Positions 18,223 through 28,907 of a stretch of 64,000 nucleotides of DNA are shown here, piece after piece. A program made the translations under genes and the position numbers. The notes below the pieces were generated by a model, which did not search any database, was not told the origin of the DNA, and saw nothing but the letters and a program-made list of their open reading frames with translations. The number at the start of each line of letters is the position of its first letter. Within the stretch, counting starts at the first letter, position 1. The DNA is from Peptoniphilus asaccharolyticus DSM 20463. Lineage in GTDB: Bacteria; Bacillota; Clostridia; Tissierellales; Peptoniphilaceae. The DNA is taken from positions 234,809 through 298,808 of the forward strand of contig NZ_FWWR01000017.1 in the NCBI RefSeq assembly GCF_900176115.1, given 5' to 3'.

Positions 18223-18875
18223 CACTTGGAATAGATACATCAACCATGACAGCAACTGTCGGACTTTCAGACGGTCAAAAGGAAATAGTATCTTATGAAA
18301 TTACAGAAGGAGTATTTAACTCAGAAGAACTTACAGATATGATAGAAGATATGTTTTCTCATGTTAAATACACAATCAAGGACGTTGAATTATTTGCGGT
18401 AGGAGTTGGACCGGGCTCATTTACAGGCACGAGAATTGCGGTTACAATGGCAAGGACTTTTTCACAAATTTTAAAGAAACCAATAGTGGGCGTATCTTCA
18501 TTGAGAGCTATGAGCATGATTGATTCAAAAGAAGATGTATTGGTACTTGTTGATGCAAAGAGAAAGAGAGCTTATTACGGACTTTATTCTAGAAATGGAG
18601 AAGAAGTTATAATGGAAGATGGAATTAAAAATATAGATGAGATTCTTGAAACTATGGATAAGCCATTTAAAATAACAGGGACAGGCACTAAAGTTTTTGA
18701 AGAAAAATTAAATTCAGATAATATAATCAATAGAAATATAAGAGGAGTTAACATAGCTAAGCTTGGAGAAATGATTTACAAGGAAAGAGGAGCAGATAAC
18801 TTAGAGGAAGTATTGCCAAATTATTTAGCAGTTTCTCAGGCAGAAGCTCAGTTTAATGAAAAACATGGACTTTAA
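18216..18875 (+). CDS. tsaB: tRNA t6A biosynthesis protein TsaB
   Basis: TsaB is the dimerisation partner of TsaD in t6A synthesis. The protein is 219 residues with the ASKHA-fold start LTLGIDTSTMTATVGLSDG and the motif GVGPGSFTGTRIAVTMAR, diagnostic of TsaB. It overlaps rimI by 20 bases. It lacks the metal-binding histidines of TsaD, as expected. Confidence 0.96.
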   Translation: MLTLGIDTSTMTATVGLSDGQKEIVSYEITEGVFNSEELTDMIEDMFSHVKYTIKDVELFAVGVGPGSFTGTRIAVTMARTFSQILKKPIVGVSSLRAMSMIDSKEDVLVLVDAKRKRAYYGLYSRNGEEVIMEDGIKNIDEILETMDKPFKITGTGTKVFEEKLNSDNIINRNIRGVNIAKLGEMIYKERGADNLEEVLPNYLAVSQAEAQFNEKHGL

Positions 18876-19290
18876 TATACGCAGAGCTAATTTTGAAGAT
18901 TTAGATGGCATTCACAACGTTGAATCAAAATCATTCAGTGACCCATGGTCGAAAAGTCTTTTTAAAGTTGCATTGACAGATCCACTCACAGAGATATGGG
19001 TTGCAGAAACAGAAAAAATTGTAGGATTTATGATTTATTCTAAGTTGTTTGAAGTTAGCCTAGATAATATAGCAGTTTTAAAAGAGTGTAGAGGAAATGG
19101 AATAGGCAATAAATTATTAGAAAGACTTATGGAGTTTTCTAAAGAAAATGAAATAACCTTGGAAGTTGAGCACGATAACGAACCTGCAAAGAGTATATAT
19201 GAAAAATTTGGATTTAAAATAGAGGGCATGAGACAGGATTACTATGGCAAAGGTCGACATGCGTATATAATGTGGAAAAGAAGTATTTAG
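18856..19290 (+). CDS. rimI: Ribosomal-protein-alanine N-acetyltransferase RimI
   Basis: This GNAT-fold acetyltransferase of 144 residues has the acetyl-CoA loop CRGNGIGNKLLERL, the EVEHDNEPAKSIYEKFGF segment and the C-terminal YYGKGRHAYIMWK seen in RimI. RimI acetylates the N-terminus of S18 in E. coli; in Firmicutes the gene is normally placed between tsaB and tsaD as here. A second ATG at 18865 is possible. Confidence 0.92.
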   Translation: MKNMDFNIRRANFEDLDGIHNVESKSFSDPWSKSLFKVALTDPLTEIWVAETEKIVGFMIYSKLFEVSLDNIAVLKECRGNGIGNKLLERLMEFSKENEITLEVEHDNEPAKSIYEKFGFKIEGMRQDYYGKGRHAYIMWKRSI

Positions 19291-19302
19291 TGGAGGAAGA
19301 TA

Positions 19303-20301
19303 ATGAACGTATTGGGAATTGAAAGTTCATGCGATGAAACATCAGTTGCCGTTGTAAAAGATGGCAGAGAGGTTTATTCTAATATCATTTCATCTCAAAT
19401 AGCAACTCATCAAAAATTTGGTGGAGTTGTACCAGAAGTTGCTTCAAGAAAGCATGTAGAAGCATTTAATGGAGTACTTGAAACAGCTATGAAAGAGAGT
19501 GGACTTGAGTTTTCAGATATAGATTTAGTTGTTGGAACTAGGGGGCCGGGGCTTGTAGGCGCTCTTTTAGTAGGATTGTCAGGAGCTAAGGCAGTAGCTT
19601 ACTCTTTGGGAGTCCCATTTGTTGGAGTAAATCATATGTTTGGACATGTGTGTGCAAATTATATAGCGCATAAAGATTTAAAACCACCATTTATTGGACT
19701 TATAGTTTCAGGAGGACATACATATCTTGTAAAAGTAAAAGATTTTGTGGACTTTGAATTGGTAGGAAGAACTCGTGACGATGCGGTTGGGGAAGCATTT
19801 GATAAAGTTGCAAGGAAGATGGGAATAGGATACCCAGGTGGGCCTATAATAGATAAACTTGCAAAAGAAGGAAAAGATGTATTAGATTTTCCAAGAGTAA
19901 TGTTGGAAGAAGACAGCTATGATTTTTCATTTAGTGGTCTTAAGACAGCAGTAATAAATTATCTACATCAATGCGAACAGAAAAACGAAGAGTATAAAAC
20001 AGAAGATGTAGCGGCATCATTCCAAGCTGCAGTTATAGATGTGTTGGTAGAGAAAGCTTTCAGACTTACTAAAGAAGAAAACATGGATAAAATAGTATTG
20101 GCCGGTGGAGTTGCTGCCAACGCAGGTTTGAGAAATGCACTTGAAAAAAGAGGAGAAGAAGAAGGAGTAAAAATATATTACCCTGATCTTAAACTCTGCA
20201 CAGATAATGCAGCTATGATAGCATCAGCTGGATACTTCACCTATCTTTCAGGTGATTATGACAAAAAAGCATATGCAATGCCTAATTTAGGTTTGAAATA
20301 A
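19303..20301 (+). CDS. tsaD: tRNA t6A transferase TsaD
   Basis: TsaD transfers the threonylcarbamoyl group to A37 of tRNA. The 332 residues start NVLGIESSCDETSVAVV. The metal-binding motif HMFGH is at 111-115, and LIVSGGHTYLV and FSFSGLKTAV follow. It is the last gene of the tsaE-tsaB-rimI-tsaD group and ends at a strong terminator. Confidence 0.97.
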   Translation: MNVLGIESSCDETSVAVVKDGREVYSNIISSQIATHQKFGGVVPEVASRKHVEAFNGVLETAMKESGLEFSDIDLVVGTRGPGLVGALLVGLSGAKAVAYSLGVPFVGVNHMFGHVCANYIAHKDLKPPFIGLIVSGGHTYLVKVKDFVDFELVGRTRDDAVGEAFDKVARKMGIGYPGGPIIDKLAKEGKDVLDFPRVMLEEDSYDFSFSGLKTAVINYLHQCEQKNEEYKTEDVAASFQAAVIDVLVEKAFRLTKEENMDKIVLAGGVAANAGLRNALEKRGEEEGVKIYYPDLKLCTDNAAMIASAGYFTYLSGDYDKKAYAMPNLGLK

Positions 20302-20326
20302 GGAGAGTTGAAAGACTCTCTTTTTT
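20302..20326 (+). terminator. Terminator after tsaD
   Basis: GAGAGT (20303-20308) pairs with ACTCTC (20315-20320) and six T follow. It separates the t6A genes from the CRISPR-cas operon. The 145 bases between this terminator and the cas promoter are AT-rich with no gene visible. Confidence 0.92.
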
Positions 20327-20471
20327 ATGCAAAGCAACCAAGAAGTTTGAATGGATAATTTCAATTTGATTCTATTTTAAATTTTTCTTTTGCAAATAAA
20401 GTAATTTACATTTCACTTTGAATTTATTTACAATTTATTATAACATAAATTGTCTTCCAAATAAAGTAAGG

Positions 20472-20500
20472 TTGACAAAAACGTTTGCCAAGAATATTAT
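20472..20500 (+). promoter_or_regulatory. Sigma-A type promoter of the cas operon
   Basis: TTGACA (20472-20477), a 17-base spacer and TATTAT (20495-20500) form a good promoter about 30 bases before cas6. The transcript should begin near 20507 and cover cas6 to cas2 in one operon. Confidence 0.75.
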
Positions 20501-20532
20501 TATGGTAACAAGTAATAAAGGAGGTAGAATGA

Positions 20533-21255
20533 ATGAGATTTAAGATAGATTTGCTTTTAAATAAAGATGAGATACTTAAAGATAAAAATCGTATCTTTAT
20601 ATCTTTATTTAAAACTATACTATTGGAATCGGATGAACAAACTTATCATGAGCTTTATGATAAGGGGAAAACGGAAAGAAAAGATTTCACATTCTCTATA
20701 AATATGCCAAAGTGCAAATTTAATAGAGAAACGATCAGTATTCCTGAAAAAAAGATTAGCTTGTTTTTTTCAGCTGCTGATTTGAAATTGGGAATAGCAT
20801 TTTATAATGCCTTTATTAGAGCGAAAGGAAAAGTCATAAAGTATAAGGACTTAGAATTAAAAATAGTGAATATAGCACTTCATAAAGAAGTAGTATTCAC
20901 TACTAATTCGACAGTATTTAGAACTAGTTCTCCAATTGTAATAAGAGAACATAACAAAGATACCAATAAAGACTGGTACTATGATCTATCAACAGAGGAG
21001 GGATATAAGCTATTTATTGAGAGTTTAAAGAATCAAGTACTATTGGATTTGCCTGGGAGTGAATATGATTTGAATGAATTTAAGGTTGAAGTAATTTCAA
21101 ATAAGACAGTAAAAGTGAAGCATTATGGAATAGAAGTGCTTTCGAATTTGGCAACTTTTAAAGTTACTGCAAAACCTTACATATTAAGTTACATGTTAAA
21201 TGCAGGGGTTGGAAGTTTTAAAAGTGCAGGTTTCGGGATGCTTACAGTAGTGTAG
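20533..21255 (+). CDS. cas6: CRISPR endoribonuclease Cas6 (type I-B)
   Basis: Cas6 cuts the long CRISPR transcript inside each repeat to give crRNAs. The protein is 240 residues, and the C-terminal glycine-rich loop GVGSFKSAGFGML at about 224-236 is the family hallmark. ATG at 20533 was chosen because an ATG at 20529 runs into a stop after four codons. GGAGGT lies about 8 bases upstream. It leads the operon, as is common in I-B loci of Clostridia. Confidence 0.93.
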   Translation: MRFKIDLLLNKDEILKDKNRIFISLFKTILLESDEQTYHELYDKGKTERKDFTFSINMPKCKFNRETISIPEKKISLFFSAADLKLGIAFYNAFIRAKGKVIKYKDLELKIVNIALHKEVVFTTNSTVFRTSSPIVIREHNKDTNKDWYYDLSTEEGYKLFIESLKNQVLLDLPGSEYDLNEFKVEVISNKTVKVKHYGIEVLSNLATFKVTAKPYILSYMLNAGVGSFKSAGFGMLTVV

Positions 21256-21263
21256 GAGGAGGT

Positions 21264-22966
21264 ATGAGCAAGAATATTGAGTTAAAAGTATCTGATTGGA
21301 TCTATAACGTAGGTTTATTAGGCCTATACAATATATTGGAATATAAAGATGAATTTGTTGAAGTAAAGAAAGATGGAATTAGCTTTGAACTCGAAGCTCT
21401 TGAAGGATTTGAAGAATATTATTTTAAATATTTGATTAAAAAATATTACAGTACATTGTCCATAAACAAGATAAATTCATTTGAAAATATTATCTCAAAT
21501 TGGGAAGATGAAGATTTTAAAGTATTTGATGAAAAATCTTTAGAAACTCTTAATTTGCAAATAGAAAGCGTTAAAAAGTACATTACAAGCAATTCATACA
21601 AAAGTGCATATCAACTTATAGATAGTGAATTCAATCCACTAATTAAAGAAAAACAATTAAAGAAAATAAAATTGTCTAAAAAAGATACTATAGAAGGGAG
21701 ACTAGAGGATATAAAAAATCAAGTTTCTATATTAAATGAAATTATAGAATATTTCAAAAGAAAGGATTCTATAAAATATATAGGAGCTAAAAATGTAATG
21801 TATACTTTAATTCGCAATGCTTGGGATAATGTGAGTATTTTAAATAGACAAAATAAAAATCCTGATATGTATGATGAAGTTGCAAATTATTTTGTGAAAC
21901 CAGCGATTGAGTATTTAGACGGATATGAGAAAAGTAAAAATAAAGATAAATATTTATGTATGTCATGTGGTTCGAGGATTCCATCTTTGAATAACGATAT
22001 TTGCTTTATAAGAGAATTAGGATTTGATACAAAGAAAAAAAATAGTCATGTATATGATTTTAATAATTATGTAGGAATATGTCCAATGTGTAAACTTGTG
22101 TACACGTGTATTCCAGCTGGATTTACTTATGCCTATAATAGGGGCTTGTTTGTAAATTATTCTAACAATTTTAAGAGCTTAATAGAAATAAATAATAATA
22201 TCAAAGAGGATGTATTCAAAGAAACCAGTAAAAATACTTCAATCTATTATGCAATCCAAAAGAACATGGATGAAAAGTCAAATGAAGATATGAAGTATGA
22301 GTTATCAGATGTTCAAATAGTAAGATTTTTTAGAAATATTGATTCGGATCAGGTAAAGTATTCTTTCAATATTTTGAATAGACCAATTCAGAGAGTTATT
22401 AATGAGTGCTCAGGCAGTTTGAAATTTATCAGAGGGGCTTACTTTGAAGAAGGTAAGAAAAATGTATATGTTTATAATGAAGTAATGAACAATTTATTTA
22501 ATAATCAAAATGATTTTTTAATTATTCATAAAATGCTTCATTATAAGATATCAAATCCAGATAAAACTAGGTATAGCAGTGAACATATTCAAAATGTCAT
22601 TAGAATTAACAATAGTTATTTGAGGGAGGTTGGATATATGAATGACAAGAGTAATGGAAAATATTTATATTTTTCCAGGGTATCAGGAGAGAATTTAAGA
22701 GCTTCATATAAAAAAATGGATGCTGTAGAAAAGTTGAACGGAATAGCATATAGAATGTTGAATGCACTAAAAACCTCTAATAAGCATGCATTCATGGATA
22801 CTTTGATTAAGGCGAGTATGTATGCAAATGAAGCAATAGATGATATATTTTCAAATACTATGGAAGATGATTTGAAGTTTAAAAATGCAGGATATTCATT
22901 TATAACGGGAATGTTAGGAAAACAAAACAATTCAAAGAACGATTCTGAAGATAATGGAGGAGAAAT

Positions 22967-22970
<4 letters not shown>
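21264..22970 (+). CDS. cas8: CRISPR Cascade large subunit Cas8 (CXXC-CXXC type, Cst1-like)
   Basis: The protein of 568 residues is the probable large subunit, which recognises the PAM in the Cascade complex. It has two CxxC pairs, Cys232/Cys235 (CMSCGS) and Cys273/Cys276 (CPMCK), the mark of the 'CXXC-CXXC' Cas8a1/Cst1 group. The rest diverges quickly, as is usual for Cas8. The call also rests on its place between cas6 and cas7. Its last four bases (ATGA) overlap the cas7 start. Confidence 0.82.
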
Positions 22971-24632
<1,662 letters not shown>

Positions 24633-24643
24633 GGAGTAATATT

Positions 24644-26935
24644 ATGAAAAAGCAATTTTTAGCAAAGTCTAAACCAATAGAAACGATTCAAGAACACACT
24701 GATAATTTGTTAAGACAATTAGAAAAACTAAAGGATATATATCCAGAAATAAATGTTAATTGGGCTTTGCTAGAAATTGCATGTATATATCACGACTTAG
24801 GCAAGATGAATGATTTTTTTCAATATAAGATTAGAAAAGAAAAATTCAAAGGACTAGAAAATGAAATTCCACATGGAATTCTTAGCGCTTGTTTTTTAGA
24901 TATTGAAGAATTAAGTAAGAAATACTCTCCTGAAGAAATAAATATATTGTATGCAGCCGTTTATTTTCATCATCATAGGAGCAAAATTAAACTTGTAGAT
25001 AAGACAGACATTAGTCTAGCATGTGCCAATTTAGAAAAATATAGAGATGAATTTGAATATGATAAGTTTAAATTCCCAAAAAATATTGCATTAAACAGTA
25101 AATATATGCAGTTATCTGACATAAGTGGAGAAACTGAATTGTATTATAAATATGTAATGCTCAAAGGATTATTAAATAAAATAGACTACTCTGCAAGTGC
25201 GTATATAGATTCTTCAAATAAATATTTGGATGTTGAATTAAAAAATGATTTTCTTGAAGAAGCATTATCTAATTTTATGCGTAAGTTGGCAATTAGCTTA
25301 GAAAAGATGAATAAAGAAACTCCAGATTGGAATGAACTTCAAAAATACATGATGAGTAATCAAGAAAAAAATTTAGTTGTAATTGCTCAAACTGGCATGG
25401 GAAAAACAGAAGCTGGTCTTTGGTGGATAGGTAATAATAAGGGATTCTTTACTTTACCTATAAGAACTGCAATAAACGCCATATACGATAGAGTAAAAAA
25501 AGAGCTATTAGATGGAGAGAATTTTGATAATAAAGTAGGGGTTTTACATTCAGGAACGAAAAGCATATATCTAGAAGAATTAGATAAAGGTGAGATAAAT
25601 AATTTAGATGAATATTTTTCAAGTACAAGACAACTTTCTTTGCCGCTAACTATCTGCACACTGGATCAGTTGTTTACATTTGTATTTTTACATAGGAATT
25701 ATGAGTCTAAGTTGGCAACACTATCTTATTCAAAAATTATCATTGATGAAATCCAGATGTATAGCGCTGATTTGGTTGCATATTTAATACGCGGTCTTAA
25801 GATGATTCAAGATGTTGGAGGAAAATATGCAATATTAACTGCTACATTTCCAGGATTTTTGAAAAAACTGATGGAGAAAGAAGGACTTAAATTTGAAATG
25901 CCTGAAAAGGAGTTTGTTGATGATAAGATTAGACATAGTGTTGCTATAGTAAGAGATCAGTTATATGCAGAAGATGTGATTGAGAAGTATGACAATAATA
26001 GAGTCTTGGTAATTTGTAATACCGTAAAAAAATGTCAGGAAGTATATCAAGATTTGGAAAATATTATAAAAAAAGACAACTTAAATATTCCATTGAATAT
26101 GCTTCATGCAAAGTACATAAAGAAGGACAAAGAGTGTAAGACAAAAGATATATTAAAATTTGGCAAATTATTTCATGATGAAAGAATTCCTAACACTGAC
26201 AAGGGAATTTGGATTACATCTTCAATAGCAGAAGCTTCTTTAGATATTGATTTTGATATATTACTAACAGAATTATCAGAAGTATCGGGTTTATTTCAAA
26301 GATTTGGAAGATGCTATAGAAAGAGAGAGTGGACTGGAGAAGGATATAACTGTTATGTTTATGATGGAGGAGATAAAAAAACTTCTGGAATAGGTAATAT
26401 AATAGATAAAGAGATTTTTAATCTTTCTAAGAAGTATATTAGAGAGTTTTTTGAAAATAATCCAAGTACATTGAGTGAGAGAAATAAAATGAAGTTAGTT
26501 GAAGAAATACTTTCGATGGAAAATGTTAGGGACACAGATTATTATCAAAAAATTAAGAAGACAATAGAATACATTAAGAATTTATTCCATGCTGAATTAT
26601 CAAAAGAAGAGGCACAAAAGAATTTTAGAAACATATTGTCTGAAACCATAATTCCTAAAGGGATTTATGAAGAGAATATTGTTGAAATCAATGAATATAT
26701 AGAAAAATTAAAGTCAAACGATAGTAGCCAATATGAGAAGTTAAGAGCAAGGAATGAATTGCTAAACTACACACTTGATATAGAAACAAGAATCTTAAAT
26801 AAGATGGATTATATGGAAATTGATATTAATAGATATGAAAAACTCAAAATAGTTGATTGTGATTATGACTTTAGCTTGGGATTCAGAATAAAAGAGAAAG
26901 AAGAAAAGTTGGAATTATACGATAATTTCTTTTAG
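24644..26935 (+). CDS. cas3: CRISPR nuclease-helicase Cas3 (HD + helicase)
   Basis: Cas3 is recruited by Cascade to unwind and degrade target DNA. The 763 residues hold an N-terminal HD nuclease domain (HDLGK at 50-54, later HHHRSK) and an SF2 helicase. Walker A is QTGMGKTEAG near 250, the DExx box is DEIQ near 366, motif III is TATFP, and motif VI is QRFGRCYRKR. All key motifs look intact, so interference should be functional. Confidence 0.96.
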   Translation: MKKQFLAKSKPIETIQEHTDNLLRQLEKLKDIYPEINVNWALLEIACIYHDLGKMNDFFQYKIRKEKFKGLENEIPHGILSACFLDIEELSKKYSPEEINILYAAVYFHHHRSKIKLVDKTDISLACANLEKYRDEFEYDKFKFPKNIALNSKYMQLSDISGETELYYKYVMLKGLLNKIDYSASAYIDSSNKYLDVELKNDFLEEALSNFMRKLAISLEKMNKETPDWNELQKYMMSNQEKNLVVIAQTGMGKTEAGLWWIGNNKGFFTLPIRTAINAIYDRVKKELLDGENFDNKVGVLHSGTKSIYLEELDKGEINNLDEYFSSTRQLSLPLTICTLDQLFTFVFLHRNYESKLATLSYSKIIIDEIQMYSADLVAYLIRGLKMIQDVGGKYAILTATFPGFLKKLMEKEGLKFEMPEKEFVDDKIRHSVAIVRDQLYAEDVIEKYDNNRVLVICNTVKKCQEVYQDLENIIKKDNLNIPLNMLHAKYIKKDKECKTKDILKFGKLFHDERIPNTDKGIWITSSIAEASLDIDFDILLTELSEVSGLFQRFGRCYRKREWTGEGYNCYVYDGGDKKTSGIGNIIDKEIFNLSKKYIREFFENNPSTLSERNKMKLVEEILSMENVRDTDYYQKIKKTIEYIKNLFHAELSKEEAQKNFRNILSETIIPKGIYEENIVEINEYIEKLKSNDSSQYEKLRARNELLNYTLDIETRILNKMDYMEIDINRYEKLKIVDCDYDFSLGFRIKEKEEKLELYDNFF

Positions 26936-26946
26936 AGGTGAATTAA

Positions 26947-27438
26947 ATGAAGCGGGTTACAGGACTGATGGTTTACTACTATCATGTTTGTAAAAGAAAA
27001 TTATGGTATTTTGCTCATGATTTAAACATGGAACAAAACAGTGAAATTGTCGGAATGGGAAAATTACTCGATGAGACATCGTATGACAGAGAGAAAAAAC
27101 ACATCTTAATAGATGAATCCATAAACATCGATTTTTTAAAAGATTGGAAAATTGTGCATGAAGTTAAAAAATCAAAAACAATAGAAGAAGCTTCTATATG
27201 GCAAACCAAATATTATATGATGATTTTACAGGAAAAAGGTTTAGAGGTAGAAAAAGGAATTATTGATTTTCCATTACTTAGGAGTAGAGAAATAATAGAA
27301 TTAAGTAAAGAAGATATAACCTATTTAAGAAGAGTTATGGTAGACATAGATTTAATAATTAATTCTGAAAAAGCACCTAATTTAACAGAGAGAAAAATAT
27401 GTTCAAAGTGTGCTTATTTTGAATATTGTTATATATGA
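26947..27438 (+). CDS. cas4: CRISPR adaptation exonuclease Cas4
   Basis: Cas4 processes prespacers and helps to set PAM and orientation during spacer uptake. The protein is 163 residues. The iron-sulfur cysteines are Cys15 (near KRKLWYF) and Cys152, Cys155 and Cys161 at the C-terminus. The nuclease segment HEVKKSKTIEEAS lies between. It stands between cas3 and cas1, as usual for I-B. Confidence 0.94.
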   Translation: MKRVTGLMVYYYHVCKRKLWYFAHDLNMEQNSEIVGMGKLLDETSYDREKKHILIDESINIDFLKDWKIVHEVKKSKTIEEASIWQTKYYMMILQEKGLEVEKGIIDFPLLRSREIIELSKEDITYLRRVMVDIDLIINSEKAPNLTERKICSKCAYFEYCYI

Positions 27439-27447
27439 GGTGATAAT

Positions 27448-28440
27448 ATGCAAAATGATTACTATATTTTTCAAAATGGTGAGATTAAAAGAAAAGATAA
27501 TACTATTACAATTATTACCGAAGATAATATAAAAAAAGATATACCTATAGAAGTAATATCTAATTTATATATCTTTGGTGAAGAAACATTAACAACTAAA
27601 TTTCTAAATCATGCTGCAAGTTATAATATTGCTATTCATTTCTTTAATTACTATGGATTTTATTCGGGTTCATTTTTACCAAGAACAAAAAATTTAAGTG
27701 GTTATACGCTTATAAGACAAGCTGAACATTTTATCTATCCAGATTGCAGGTTAAAACTTGCTAAAGAATTTATAGAGGCTGGTTCATTCAATATATATCG
27801 AAATTTAAGGTATTATAGAGAAAGAGGTATTGATTTAGATGAAGAAATTTCTGAAATAAAATTTTTGCGTACAAAAATTAATACAGTAGACAGTGTTGAA
27901 GAATTGATGGGGATAGAAGGTAATATACGAAAGTATTATTATTCAACATGGAATAAAATAATAAAGCAAGATATTAACTTTGAAAAAAGAGTTAAAAGAC
28001 CCCCGGATAATATGATTAATTCCTTAATATCTTTTATAAACACATTGGTATATACTAGCGTTTTGTCAGAAATATACAAGACTCAATTAAATCCTACAAT
28101 CAGTTATTTGCATGTACCAGGGGAAAAGAGATATTCATTATCTTTGGATATAGCTGAGATTTTTAAGCCTTTGATTGCTGACAGGATGATTTTTAAATTA
28201 TTGAATAAAAATATAATTACAGAAAGTGATTTTGAAGAGGAGTCAAACTTTTTATATATAAAAGACAATGCTAGACTGAAAATTGTAAAAGAGTATGATG
28301 AACGCCTTAAGAAAACTATAAAGCACAAAGAATTGAACAAGAATGTGTCATATAGATACCTTATGAGACTAGAAGCATATAAACTTATAAAGCATTTTAC
28401 AGGTGAAAAAGAATACAAAGGATTTAAAATATGGTGGTAA
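27448..28440 (+). CDS. cas1: CRISPR integrase Cas1 (I-B type)
   Basis: Cas1 with Cas2 integrates new spacers at the leader end. The 330 residues carry the metal-binding triad at Glu157 (MGIEGN), His222 (SYLHVPG) and Glu237 (SLDIAEIF). The N-terminal strands (YYIFQNGEIKRKDNT) and the SYRYLMRLEAYKL C-terminus also fit. All catalytic residues are present, so adaptation should work, which agrees with the very long array next door. Confidence 0.96.
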   Translation: MQNDYYIFQNGEIKRKDNTITIITEDNIKKDIPIEVISNLYIFGEETLTTKFLNHAASYNIAIHFFNYYGFYSGSFLPRTKNLSGYTLIRQAEHFIYPDCRLKLAKEFIEAGSFNIYRNLRYYRERGIDLDEEISEIKFLRTKINTVDSVEELMGIEGNIRKYYYSTWNKIIKQDINFEKRVKRPPDNMINSLISFINTLVYTSVLSEIYKTQLNPTISYLHVPGEKRYSLSLDIAEIFKPLIADRMIFKLLNKNIITESDFEEESNFLYIKDNARLKIVKEYDERLKKTIKHKELNKNVSYRYLMRLEAYKLIKHFTGEKEYKGFKIWW

Positions 28441-28441
28441 T

Positions 28442-28720
28442 ATGTATATAATCTTAGTTTATGATATTACTTTAGATGAAGGTGGAGCTAAAGTTTCACG
28501 AAATACTTTTAAGATTTGCAAAAAGTATCTTACACATATTCAAAAATCTGTTTTTGAAGGAGAACTTGGAGAACTGCAATATGTCAAATTACAAAAAGAA
28601 CTTTCGAGAAATATAAGAAAAGATAGAGATTCAGTGATAGTATTTCATAGTAATAATTCAAAATGGTTGAAAAAAGACTTCTTAGGAGTAGTGGATGATG
28701 CAACATCTCAATTTATTTGA
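28442..28720 (+). CDS. cas2: CRISPR adaptation protein Cas2
   Basis: Cas2 is the structural core of the Cas1-Cas2 integrase. Starting at ATG 28442, it is 92 residues (MYIILVYDIT with Asp8, then KICKKYLTHIQKSVFEGEL), the standard form. It begins one base after the cas1 stop. It is the last cas gene; the leader and array follow directly. Confidence 0.96.
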   Translation: MYIILVYDITLDEGGAKVSRNTFKICKKYLTHIQKSVFEGELGELQYVKLQKELSRNIRKDRDSVIVFHSNNSKWLKKDFLGVVDDATSQFI

Positions 28721-28907
28721 TATGTCGATGTGGAATTATGTTATAATGTATAGGTATCGACAGTATATATAAATTGACTTAGATACTAGCGTTATAATAT
28801 ATATTGACAAAAATATATTGTAAAGATGACAATATTTTTTTATAAAATTATTCATCGACAAAATAGTACATTTAAAGCATTGTATTTACTACTGTAAATT
28901 TGTACGT
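28721..28907 (+). promoter_or_regulatory. CRISPR leader of the type I-B array
   Basis: This is 187 bases of very AT-rich DNA between cas2 and the first repeat. It contains TATAAT-like boxes (around 28741 and 28793), an inverted repeat GTCGAT/ATCGAC near 28726-28762 and a second imperfect one, ATATTGACA/TGACAATAT, near 28799-28838. It should carry the array promoter and the Cas1-Cas2 docking site; the exact elements are not proven. Repeats lie on the + strand away from cas2, so new spacers should enter at 28908. Confidence 0.75.
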